64,000 nt of DNA from Autumnicola musiva (GTDB taxonomy: Bacteria; Bacteroidota; Bacteroidia; Flavobacteriales; Flavobacteriaceae). Numbering within the stretch: the stretch's first letter is position 1; every line of letters starts with the position of its first letter. The DNA lies in NCBI RefSeq assembly GCF_031846585.1, contig NZ_JAVRHK010000001.1, positions 186,001 through 250,000 of the forward strand, given 5' to 3'. The position numbers were made by a program, and so were the translations under genes. The notes under the pieces are model-generated. The model made no database searches. It had not been told where the DNA came from and was given only the letters and a program-made list of their open reading frames with translations. Of this stretch, positions 52,449-61,006 are shown piece by piece.

Positions 52449-53720
52449 CTATAATTCCAAAGCTCTTTTCACATCATTATCCATCAACAATTCTTCAGGA
52501 TTTTCCAGCGCCTCTTTAACGGCAACAAGGAAACTAACCGATTCCTTTCCGTCTATAATACGATGGTCATAAGATAATGCCACGTACATGATAGGACGAA
52601 TTTCAACATGGCCATCTATAGCCACAGGTCGCTCGACGATATTGTGCATTCCCAGTATGGCACTTTGCGGTGGATTTATAATTGGAGTAGACAACATTGA
52701 ACCAAAAACTCCACCATTGGTTATTGTAAAAGTTCCACCGGTCATATCATCTACCGTGATCTTCCCGTCTCTGGCTTTTAGAGCCAGCTGCTTTACCTCG
52801 TCTTCAACTCCTCTGAAACTTAAATTTTCAGCATTTCTTATTACAGGAACCATTAGCCCTTTAGGCCCGGAAACTGCGATACTAATATCTTTATAGTCAT
52901 AACTTACCTTATAATCTCCATCTATCATAGAGTTTACGTCAGGGAATAATTCCAGAGCTCTGGTTACCGCAAGAGTAAAGAAAGACATAAAACCAAGGCT
53001 CACACCATGCTTATCTTTAAACTCCTCTTTATATTTTTTACGAAGTGCAAAAATTGGCGACATGTCTACCTCGTTAAAGGTGGTAAGCATGGCGGTCTCT
53101 GTTTTTGCACTTACCAACCTTTCAGCCACCTTACGGCGTAGCATGGACATTTTTTTACGAGACTCCCCTCGTTTTCCGGTTCCCGGAGTTCCCATAGAAG
53201 CTTTGGCCTGTAAGGCATCTTCTTTGGTAACCCTGCCATCTCTTCCTGATCCACTTACAGATTTGGAATCGATTCCTTTCTCATCAAGAATTTTTTTGGC
53301 CGCAGGAGAAGGACTTCCACTGGCATAAGTATCCCGTTTCTGGGACGGGGTTGAAGATTTGGAAGGTTCTTCGGCTTTAGGTTCTGCTTTGTCACTTTCG
53401 GCTTTGGAAGGAGTTTTGTCCTCCTCCTCTGCCACTTCCTCCTCTGCAGATTCTTCTTTTTTATCTCCACCTCCAGGTTTTGGTGCGTCTGTATCAATTA
53501 AACACACTACTTCCCCAACAGCTACCGCATCTCCTTCTTCAGCTTTTAATGTTACTATTCCACTGGCTTCTGCCGGCAGCTCAAGCGTAGCTTTATCGCT
53601 GTCTACTTCGGCTATTGCCTGATCTTTTTCAACATAATCTCCATCTTCAACCAGCCACTGTGCTATTTCCACTTCAGTGATGGATTCCCCTGGAGAAGGA
53701 ACTTTCATTTCTAAGGCCAT
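52449..53720 (-). CDS. odhB: 2-oxoglutarate dehydrogenase E2 (dihydrolipoyl succinyltransferase)
   Basis: Transfers the succinyl group from lipoamide to CoA in the TCA cycle. The lipoyl domain carries K43 in VDSDKATLELPA. A long Glu/Lys/Pro-rich linker (about 80-130) leads to the peripheral-subunit-binding domain (SPAAKKILDEKGID, GRDGRVTKEDAL). The catalytic domain ends with LSYDHRIIDGKESVSFL, the active-site His motif. Fewer than 60 bp separate it from odhA, so the two are one operon. Confidence 0.96.
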   Translation of the reverse strand: MALEMKVPSPGESITEVEIAQWLVEDGDYVEKDQAIAEVDSDKATLELPAEASGIVTLKAEEGDAVAVGEVVCLIDTDAPKPGGGDKKEESAEEEVAEEEDKTPSKAESDKAEPKAEEPSKSSTPSQKRDTYASGSPSPAAKKILDEKGIDSKSVSGSGRDGRVTKEDALQAKASMGTPGTGKRGESRKKMSMLRRKVAERLVSAKTETAMLTTFNEVDMSPIFALRKKYKEEFKDKHGVSLGFMSFFTLAVTRALELFPDVNSMIDGDYKVSYDYKDISIAVSGPKGLMVPVIRNAENLSFRGVEDEVKQLALKARDGKITVDDMTGGTFTITNGGVFGSMLSTPIINPPQSAILGMHNIVERPVAIDGHVEIRPIMYVALSYDHRIIDGKESVSFLVAVKEALENPEELLMDNDVKRALEL

Positions 53721-53778
53721 GATCTTAATTTTTATTTTTGGTCTTCTGCCTAAACAGAAAAGTTATTCTTCTTAATAT

Positions 53779-56553
53779 TTAAATTGATTCTTCTAAAGAT
53801 TTATCAAATACACCTGCAATCACACGCTGGTGACGCTTTTTGAAACGAACCGAACTTCCCGCAGCCGGGGAGCCATAGAATTTTCTACTACAAACCCTCA
53901 TATTCTTTGCTTCATCAAAATGCAGTAATAAATGGCCATAAGCCCCCATGTTTCTAGGTTCTTCCTGAGCCCAAACCAAATCATCAGCATTTTTATATTT
54001 CTTGATCACTTCTTTCATCTTCTCAACCGGCAATGGAAATAATTGCTCAATACGAACAAGTGCAACATCATCCCGTGCGTTTTCTTCTCTATATTCCAGA
54101 AGGTCATAATAGAATTTTCCTGTACAGAACACAAGACTTTTTACCTTTTTAGGACTCGCATTATCTTCATCAATAATTGGCTGAAAAGTGCCATTGGCGA
54201 ATTCTTCTTTAGTCGAAATCACCTTTGAATGCCTTAACAGGCTTTTTGGTGTAAATACAATTAAAGGTTTTCTGAAGCCAACCTTCATCTGTCTTCTTAA
54301 AAGATGAAACATATTTGCAGGCGTGGTAATATCGGCCACATACATATTATCTTTAGCACAAAGTTGAAGAAACCGCTCCATCCTACCTGAGGAATGCTCT
54401 GCCCCCTGACCTTCATAGCCGTGAGGAAGAAACATTACCAGGCCATTTTGCAATTTCCATTTGTCTTCGGCCGCAGAAATATACTGATCTATTAAAATTT
54501 GTGCGCCATTAACAAAATCACCGAACTGAGCTTCCCAAATTGTAAGTGTCTTTGGGCTTGCCATGGCATAACCATAATCAAATCCCACCACTCCATATTC
54601 CGAAAGAGGAGAATTGTAAATAAAAAATTCACCGTTTCTATCTTGTACGTTATTATGAAGGATAATCTCTTCTTCACTGTCTTCAACCTTTAAAACTGCA
54701 TGACGATGAGAAAAAGTTCCGCGCTCGCTATCCTGGCCGCTTATTCTTACATGATAGCCTTCCGTCATTAGAGAGCCGTAAGCCAAATGTTCAGCCATAG
54801 ACCAGTCCAGCTTATTATCCTCGAAATACATTTTATGGCGAAGCTTTACCAGCTTATCTATTTTACGAAGGAATTTTTTGTCTTCCGGCAGCTTTGAGAT
54901 TGCTTCGGCAACTTTATCCAGTTTCTCCAAACTATAGGTAGTATCTACCTCCTCCATCATTTTATCTTCCTGGGCATTGTCAAAACCTTTCCATTCATCC
55001 TGCATGAAAGGAGTGATTCTTGTTTTTTCCTCTTTCCGGGAATTTTCAAGGCTTTCTTCAAGGCTGGCTTTATAATCGTCTTCCAGCTTCTTCAGGAAAC
55101 TATCATCAATAACTCCGTCCTTTTTAAGCTTTTCAGCATAAATATCACGTGCATTTTTATGTTTGGCTATAGCTTTATATAATTTGGGCTGCGTAAATCT
55201 TGGTTCATCTCCTTCATTATGCCCGTATTTCCTGTAACCAAGTAAATCTATAAAAACATCCCGATGAAATTTCATTCTGAATTCCAGTGCAAATAAAATG
55301 GAATGCACCACGGCTTCAGCATCATCTGCATTCACATGGAGTACCGGCGAGAGAGTGACTTTAGCCACATCTGTACAATAAGTTGAAGATCTTGCATCCA
55401 GATAATTTGTGGTAAAACCAATTTGGTTATTTACTACAATATGAATGGTACCGCCATTCTCATAACCTTCTAGCTGGGCCATCTGCACAATTTCATATAC
55501 AACGCCCTGCGCGGCTATTGCTGCATCTCCATGTACTAAAATAGGCAAAACCTTAGAGCTGTCACCATTATAATGACGATCTTTTTTCGCCCTGGCAATA
55601 CCCTCAACCACCGAACCAACAGTTTCAAGATGAGAAGGATTTGGAGCAATATTAATGTTAATATCCTGTCCGTTGTCTGTAGTACGGCAGGAAGTCCAGC
55701 CTAAATGGTATTTAACATCACCATCAAAAATATCCTGTTCATAATCTTTCCCGTCAAATTCACTAAATATATCTTTGGCACTTTTACCAAATATATTGGT
55801 TAATGTATTAAGGCGCCCCCTGTGTGCCATCCCCATTACAAAATCCTTGATACCAAATTCCGCGGCCCTTTCGATAAGTGCATCCAAAGCAGGAATTAAA
55901 CTTTCACCGCCTTCCAGAGAAAAACGTTTTTGACCTACATACTTAGTATGTAAAAATCCTTCAAAAGAAACTGCTTCATTAAGTTTTCTTAGAATTTGCT
56001 TTTTTTGACCTACCTCAAATTTCGGGTGGTTTTCATTAATATTCAGTTTTTTCTGAATCCATTCAATTTCCTCAGGCTTCCGTATAAACATGTATTCCAC
56101 CCCAATAGACTCGCAGTAAACATTTTCAAGGTGATTAATAATCTCCTGAAGCGTTTTAGGACCAATACCTAAAACTTCACCTGCATTAAAAGTGGTGCTT
56201 AGATCTTCCTTTGAAAGACCAAAGTTTTCTATATCTAAATTAGGAGTGTATTGTCGCCTTTCCCTTACAGGATTTGTTTTAGTAAACAAATGCCCTCTGG
56301 TACGATATCCATCAATCAACCTAATAACCTGAAACTCTTTTATTACATTTTCAGGAACTTCACCTTCCTGAAAAGTCGCGGGTGCATCGTCAAGAACTTC
56401 CTGGGCAATACCATCCTGCTGTAATCCAAAATCAAAACCCTGAAAAAAAGCCCTCCAACTGGGCTCTACACTATCGGGATATTGCAAGTACTGATCATAA
56501 AGTTCTGCAAAATAAGCTGTATGTGCGGCATTTAAAAATGAGAATCTATCCAT
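53779..56553 (-). CDS. odhA: 2-oxoglutarate dehydrogenase E1
   Basis: Thiamine-diphosphate-dependent decarboxylase of the 2-oxoglutarate dehydrogenase complex. The 924-residue protein has the N-terminal E2-binding segment (FLNAAHTAYFAELYDQYLQ), the GMAHRGRLNTL substrate loop, HGDAAIAAQGVVYE, the ThDP-binding region with NNQIGFTT, and YRKYGHNEGDEPRFTQP. The C-terminal transketolase-like half follows (GYEGQGAEHSSGRMERF). A TACTTTTG -7 box lies at 56592-56599 on the minus strand. It is the first gene of the odhA-odhB operon. Confidence 0.97.
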   Translation of the reverse strand: MDRFSFLNAAHTAYFAELYDQYLQYPDSVEPSWRAFFQGFDFGLQQDGIAQEVLDDAPATFQEGEVPENVIKEFQVIRLIDGYRTRGHLFTKTNPVRERRQYTPNLDIENFGLSKEDLSTTFNAGEVLGIGPKTLQEIINHLENVYCESIGVEYMFIRKPEEIEWIQKKLNINENHPKFEVGQKKQILRKLNEAVSFEGFLHTKYVGQKRFSLEGGESLIPALDALIERAAEFGIKDFVMGMAHRGRLNTLTNIFGKSAKDIFSEFDGKDYEQDIFDGDVKYHLGWTSCRTTDNGQDININIAPNPSHLETVGSVVEGIARAKKDRHYNGDSSKVLPILVHGDAAIAAQGVVYEIVQMAQLEGYENGGTIHIVVNNQIGFTTNYLDARSSTYCTDVAKVTLSPVLHVNADDAEAVVHSILFALEFRMKFHRDVFIDLLGYRKYGHNEGDEPRFTQPKLYKAIAKHKNARDIYAEKLKKDGVIDDSFLKKLEDDYKASLEESLENSRKEEKTRITPFMQDEWKGFDNAQEDKMMEEVDTTYSLEKLDKVAEAISKLPEDKKFLRKIDKLVKLRHKMYFEDNKLDWSMAEHLAYGSLMTEGYHVRISGQDSERGTFSHRHAVLKVEDSEEEIILHNNVQDRNGEFFIYNSPLSEYGVVGFDYGYAMASPKTLTIWEAQFGDFVNGAQILIDQYISAAEDKWKLQNGLVMFLPHGYEGQGAEHSSGRMERFLQLCAKDNMYVADITTPANMFHLLRRQMKVGFRKPLIVFTPKSLLRHSKVISTKEEFANGTFQPIIDEDNASPKKVKSLVFCTGKFYYDLLEYREENARDDVALVRIEQLFPLPVEKMKEVIKKYKNADDLVWAQEEPRNMGAYGHLLLHFDEAKNMRVCSRKFYGSPAAGSSVRFKKRHQRVIAGVFDKSLEESI

Positions 56554-56737
56554 AATGTGAAACTAATGTTTCTTTTAAGTGTAAAACATAGCAAAAGTAC
56601 AATTTTTACAAAAAATACCCTGCCGCATATAATATATTTATCCTATGCATTATAAGAAATTTAACATGAAAGCAGGAGAAAAAATTATCAGGATTATGTT
56701 TTAATGAATTTTCAAAAGAAGATTTCTGCTAATTAAA

Positions 56738-57712
56738 TTACACCTGCCGCTCCATTAAACTCTGACCAAATTTCTTAAGCGGTTCTTTTTTACTTGGGGA
56801 AATATTTATTTTCTCCAGAATTTCAAAAGCCTTATGTGTATACTTTTCTATTTCACGCCGGGTAAGCCCGGCCGCTCCACTGGATTCAAAAATATTCTTT
56901 ACAGCTTCTACTTTTTCTGAATGTTCACCGGGATTGATGGAATATAGATGGGCAAGCTGGTTTGCCTCTCCTTTTACTGAAGTTTCCAGCGCTTTTAGAT
57001 AAAGAAAGGTTTTCTTATTTTCAATAATATCACCTCCCGGTTGTTTTCCAAAAGTTTCAGGATCACCAAAAGCGTCCAGATAATCATCCTGCAATTGAAA
57101 TGCTATTCCCAGTAGCCGCCCATATTGATATACCGCTTCTTTGCATTCTTTATTTTCCCCGGCAACTATAGCTCCCATTTGCAGCGATGCCCCCACAAGC
57201 ACAGCTGTTTTATATTCAATCATTCTTAGATAATCTTCAATACTTACATCATCCCGCGTCTCAAAATCTATATCATACTGCTGACCTTCACAAACCTGAA
57301 TGGCGGTTTTTGTGAATAACTGGGCGAGCTCCTTGAAAATTTCCCCTTCATAGTTTTCAAAAAGCTGGTAGGCATTTATTAACATAGCATCACCAGAGAG
57401 TATTCCAGTATTAATATCCCATTTCTCATGCACGGTTTCTTTCCCTCTTCTTATAGGAGCATCGTCCATTATATCATCATGAACAAGAGAAAAATTATGA
57501 AACATCTCTATAGCAAGTGCTGCATCCAGTGCTTTTCGGTAATCGGAATTAAAAATTTCAGCAGCCATAAGCACCAAAACCGGCCGCAGGCGTTTTCCGC
57601 CCTGCGATAAAATATAGACCATTGGTTCATATAAATTCTCTGGCTCCCTGACCTTAATTTTCGCCTCTAAATATTCTGAAAATGCTTCCCTGTATTGAGA
57701 AATAGATAACAT
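56738..57712 (-). CDS. Polyprenyl diphosphate synthase (trans-isoprenyl)
   Basis: Condenses isopentenyl diphosphate units into a polyprenyl diphosphate for quinones or related lipids. The first Asp-rich motif is LVHDDIMDDAPIRRG (about 75-89), with GGKRLRPVL before it, and the second is FQLQDDYLDAFGD (about 206-218). The length of 324 residues is normal. Product chain length is not readable with certainty. It is divergent from the efflux operon across a gap holding the TetR promoter. Confidence 0.93.
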   Translation of the reverse strand: MLSISQYREAFSEYLEAKIKVREPENLYEPMVYILSQGGKRLRPVLVLMAAEIFNSDYRKALDAALAIEMFHNFSLVHDDIMDDAPIRRGKETVHEKWDINTGILSGDAMLINAYQLFENYEGEIFKELAQLFTKTAIQVCEGQQYDIDFETRDDVSIEDYLRMIEYKTAVLVGASLQMGAIVAGENKECKEAVYQYGRLLGIAFQLQDDYLDAFGDPETFGKQPGGDIIENKKTFLYLKALETSVKGEANQLAHLYSINPGEHSEKVEAVKNIFESSGAAGLTRREIEKYTHKAFEILEKINISPSKKEPLKKFGQSLMERQV

Positions 57713-57788
57713 AAAAATTAATTTTCCCGCTAAAATACCATAATTGAGAATATTTAGGATTCAGGAAGAATGTTAAATAATAAAACTA

Positions 57789-57830
57789 AGGAAACTTTTT
57801 TTGTATTTAAAGTTTCCTAGTAGTACTTTT
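57789..57830 (+). promoter_or_regulatory. TetR operator and promoter of the efflux operon
   Basis: A perfect 10-bp inverted repeat AGGAAACTTT / AAAGTTTCCT (57789-57798 / 57809-57818) with a 10-base centre overlaps the -33 region (TTG at 57801-57803). The -7 element TACTTTTG follows at 57823-57830. A TetR dimer bound here would block RNA polymerase, so autorepression is the natural reading. Binding is inferred from symmetry and position. Confidence 0.75.
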
Positions 57831-57848
57831 GTGCCAAATTTTAGAACA

Positions 57849-58457
57849 TTGAGAGAAAAGATACTAAATACAGCAAGTGAAATGTTCTTAGCCTATGGAT
57901 TCAAAAGTGTGACCATGGACGATATTGCCGATAAACTCGGAATATCAAAAAAGACCATTTATGCAAATTTTTCTACCAAAGTCAAGCTGGTAGAAGCTAC
58001 TGTTCACCACCTATTCAGCGTGGTGCAGGAAGGCATTAAAAAAATCCAGTCAGAGGAAAAAAATCCAATAAAAGAACTCTATGCAGTGCGCAGGTACGGG
58101 ATGAATTATGTTAATGATCAAAAAGCCTCACCCCATTATCAGCTAAACAAATATTATCCCAGAGTGGCTAAAAGCGTTGAGGGAAAATATTTTAATGTGA
58201 TACTGCACTGTGTTATTGCTAATCTTGAAAGGGGTATTACCACCGGCCATTACCGCTCTGGAATTCCAATTTCCTTTATTGCGAGAATTCACTTTGCCGG
58301 TATAAAGGGTGTTAAAGATCCCGATCTTTTTCCACCGGAAGAATACAGCAACCAGAAATTAATGGATTATTTCCTGGATTATCATTTACGCGCAATATGC
58401 ACCTCAAAAGGATTAGAAACTTTAGAAGAATTCAAAAACAACCATGAGCATTTTTAA
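57849..58457 (+). CDS. TetR/AcrR-family transcriptional regulator
   Basis: A regulator of about 202 residues. The helix-turn-helix is at its N-terminus (MFLAYGFKSVTMDDIADKLG then ISKKTIYANFSTK); the C-terminal part is a helical ligand-binding domain. No ATG precedes the domain. TTG 57849 is chosen because the earlier candidates (TTG 57801, GTG 57831) lie within or directly next to the promoter and operator. It heads the TolC-adaptor-pump operon and its last 14 bp overlap the TolC gene, so it most likely represses this operon. The inducer is unknown. Confidence 0.9.
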   Translation: MREKILNTASEMFLAYGFKSVTMDDIADKLGISKKTIYANFSTKVKLVEATVHHLFSVVQEGIKKIQSEEKNPIKELYAVRRYGMNYVNDQKASPHYQLNKYYPRVAKSVEGKYFNVILHCVIANLERGITTGHYRSGIPISFIARIHFAGIKGVKDPDLFPPEEYSNQKLMDYFLDYHLRAICTSKGLETLEEFKNNHEHF

Positions 58458-59817
58458 TAAAATTAAATTCGCCTTCATTGCAGGTCTTTTCCCCCTTTGC
58501 TCTTTTGCTCAGGAGAATGTGGCCGATAGTTTAAGCCTTAGTCTCGATGAGGCTGTGGCAATGGCACTCGAAAACAATTATTCGGTACTCAATGCCCAGA
58601 AGGATATTGAGATTGCCCTGAAGCAGAAATGGGAAATTATTTCACAGGGACTGCCACAAATTGGCGGAAATGTAGATTATCAAAACTATATAAAACAACC
58701 GGTAACACTGCTCCCCGGTGAGATAGCAGGTGCAGAACCAGGCACTTTTGTTCCCGTGACTTTTGGAACTCAGCAAAGTCTTAATGGCACTGCCACCTGG
58801 AACCAGCTGATTTTTGACGGTTCTTATATCGTGGGAATTCAGTCTGCCAAAACCCTTCTTCAGATTTCTGAAAACGCCAAAACCAAAACAAATCATGAAG
58901 TAAAGGAAGCAGTGATTAATGCATACGGAAATGTTCTTCTTGCCCAGGAAAGTGTGGATATTCTTGAAAATAATGTCACCACGGTTCAGAAAAATTATGA
59001 TGAAACGAGTCAGATTTATCAAAATGGAATGGCAGAACAGGAAGATGTGGAGCAACTTGAAATTACACTGCTGGGATTGAAAAACAATTTAAACCGTAGC
59101 ATTCGCATGAGAAATATTGCTCATGAAATGCTGAATCTTACCCTGGGCATTCCTGTAGAGGTTGATGTAGAATTAACTCAGGACCTGGACGAACTTACAC
59201 GGGAATATGTAAACCTTCAATTAATTGAAAAAGAAATTCCCGTTGAAAAAAATATTGATTACCGTATTGCACAAAACACAGCAGAATCTGCTCATATAGA
59301 AGTAAGGCTCGAGAAGGCTAAAGCTTTACCCAGTTTAACGGGTTTTATGAACTACGGGCTTCAGGGCTTTAGTGATGACTTTACTTTCTTCAACAATGAC
59401 CAGGAATATTTTGATCAATCTGTAATGGGCATTAGCCTTAATATTCCCATTTTCAGCAGTGGCATGCGAAGTTCAAGAACCCAGCAAAAGCAGATCGCCT
59501 ACGAACAGGCACTTATAGATTTGGAAAGAACCCGAAACGAGGTTAAAAACCAGATCAATTCAGCTAAATCGGAATATCTTTTCAGTATAGAAAATTATCA
59601 AAACCAGAAAAGAAACCTGCAATTAGCTCAACGTATAGAAGAAAAAAATCAGGTTAAATTTTTTGAAGGGCTTGCAAGCAGTTTCGAATTAAGTGAAGCC
59701 CAAAGGCAGTTATATACCGCACAGCAGGAACTTTTACAGTCCATGCTTGATGTAATTACTGCAAAAGTAGAATTGGAAAATTTGTTAGACACCACAACCT
59801 ACAACAATGAAGACTAA
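58444..59817 (+). CDS. TolC-family outer-membrane efflux protein
   Basis: The outer-membrane channel of a tripartite efflux system. The signal peptide (AFIAGLFPLCSFAQ) is followed by two OEP repeats of long coiled-coil helices and short strands (SLSLDEAVAMALENNYSVLNA, then DYRIAQNTAESAHIEVRLEKA). At 457 residues it is normal length. It overlaps the TetR gene by 14 bp and the adaptor frame by 11 bp, so the operon is tightly coupled. Confidence 0.93.
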   Translation: MSIFNKIKFAFIAGLFPLCSFAQENVADSLSLSLDEAVAMALENNYSVLNAQKDIEIALKQKWEIISQGLPQIGGNVDYQNYIKQPVTLLPGEIAGAEPGTFVPVTFGTQQSLNGTATWNQLIFDGSYIVGIQSAKTLLQISENAKTKTNHEVKEAVINAYGNVLLAQESVDILENNVTTVQKNYDETSQIYQNGMAEQEDVEQLEITLLGLKNNLNRSIRMRNIAHEMLNLTLGIPVEVDVELTQDLDELTREYVNLQLIEKEIPVEKNIDYRIAQNTAESAHIEVRLEKAKALPSLTGFMNYGLQGFSDDFTFFNNDQEYFDQSVMGISLNIPIFSSGMRSSRTQQKQIAYEQALIDLERTRNEVKNQINSAKSEYLFSIENYQNQKRNLQLAQRIEEKNQVKFFEGLASSFELSEAQRQLYTAQQELLQSMLDVITAKVELENLLDTTTYNNED

Positions 59818-59836
59818 AAATAAGATTATTGCACCA

Positions 59837-61000
59837 ATGAAAAAAACAGCTGTTTTATTTAGCGCGGTAGCCATGCTTTTTGCCTGCGGAAAAAGTGATA
59901 CCCAATCTATAGACAATGTTATAAAATCTGATAATCTGGAAGAAATTCGCCAGACGAAAGCTCAACTGAGTAAGCAACAAAGCGAATTAACCGCTAAAAT
60001 AGACCAGCTGGACGAAGCTATTAATCGATTGGATAAAAGTAAACGACTCAACCTGGTAACTGTAGAACCCATAAACGATACTGTTTTTAAACATTACGCC
60101 CAGGTACAGGGAGATGTGGCAACAGATCAAAACATTGTAATTTATCCGGAGTTTTCAGGGATTTTAAATGATGTGCGCGTAAAAGAGGGAGAACGGGTGA
60201 CCAAAGGAGAGGTGCTGGCCACAATAGATGACGGGGGGCTTTCCAGTGAGCTGGCTCAACTAGAGGCGCAGTCTACACTGGCAAAGACCACTTTTGAGCG
60301 TCAAAAGAGGCTGTGGAACCAGAATATAGGTTCCGAAATGCAGTTTTTGGAAGCACAAACAAATTATGAGTCTATGCAGAATTCTGTTAACCGGCTAAAA
60401 TCCCAATTAGCCAAAACAGTAATTAAGGCACCTTTCAGCGGGATTATTGATGAGGTTATGACTGAACAGGGGGAAGTGGTAAACACAGGCCAAACACAGC
60501 TCTTCAGGTTGGTAAATCTTAACAATATGTATGTGGAAGCAGATATTCCTGAATCCTATTTAGGGCAAATCCAACAGGGAACAGATGTAAAAGTACAAAT
60601 TGCTTCGCGGGAATTTGACGGCAAGGTTAGCCAGGTAAGCAATACCATTAATCCCAGCAACAGGACATTTCAGGTAAAAGTTTCAGTTCCCAATGAAGAA
60701 GGACTTATAAAACCTAACCAGATTGCCACTTTGCAACTTAATGATTATACCGCTGAAGATGCGATAATTGTTCCTGAAAATACCGTTCAGAAAAATGCTA
60801 TGGGTGAAAGCCTGGTTTATGTTCTGGAAAACAAAAATGAGCAAAACAATACCGGAACCGCCAAAAAAGTAATTGTGAAAACAGGTTATGTTTCCAACGA
60901 TTCTATTGAAATAACAAGCGGATTGCAGGCCGGGCAGACACTTATAGTGGAAGGCTCCAAAAATCTGCGTGACGGGCAGGAGGTAACATTCAGAAATTAA
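59837..61000 (+). CDS. RND efflux periplasmic adaptor (HlyD/MFP family) lipoprotein
   Basis: The adaptor that bridges pump and channel. A lipoprotein signal is visible (MKKTAVLFSAVAMLFAC), followed by a coiled-coil segment (about 20-65), a lipoyl-like domain (VQGDVATDQNIVIYPEFSGI, VKEGERVTKGEVLATI), an alpha hairpin and a beta-barrel with QIATLQL. ATG 59837 starts the lipoprotein signal; ATG 59807 would add ten residues and overlap the TolC stop. It is followed after 6 bp by the pump gene. Confidence 0.93.
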   Translation: MKKTAVLFSAVAMLFACGKSDTQSIDNVIKSDNLEEIRQTKAQLSKQQSELTAKIDQLDEAINRLDKSKRLNLVTVEPINDTVFKHYAQVQGDVATDQNIVIYPEFSGILNDVRVKEGERVTKGEVLATIDDGGLSSELAQLEAQSTLAKTTFERQKRLWNQNIGSEMQFLEAQTNYESMQNSVNRLKSQLAKTVIKAPFSGIIDEVMTEQGEVVNTGQTQLFRLVNLNNMYVEADIPESYLGQIQQGTDVKVQIASREFDGKVSQVSNTINPSNRTFQVKVSVPNEEGLIKPNQIATLQLNDYTAEDAIIVPENTVQKNAMGESLVYVLENKNEQNNTGTAKKVIVKTGYVSNDSIEITSGLQAGQTLIVEGSKNLRDGQEVTFRN

Positions 61001-61006
61001 AAGATA

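Noticed and set aside
52310..52519. 69-codon frame with repeated ILEVI units
   Set aside because: It consists of the 15-bp tandem repeat, the terminator hairpin and the antisense end of odhB; no gene character outside the repeat.
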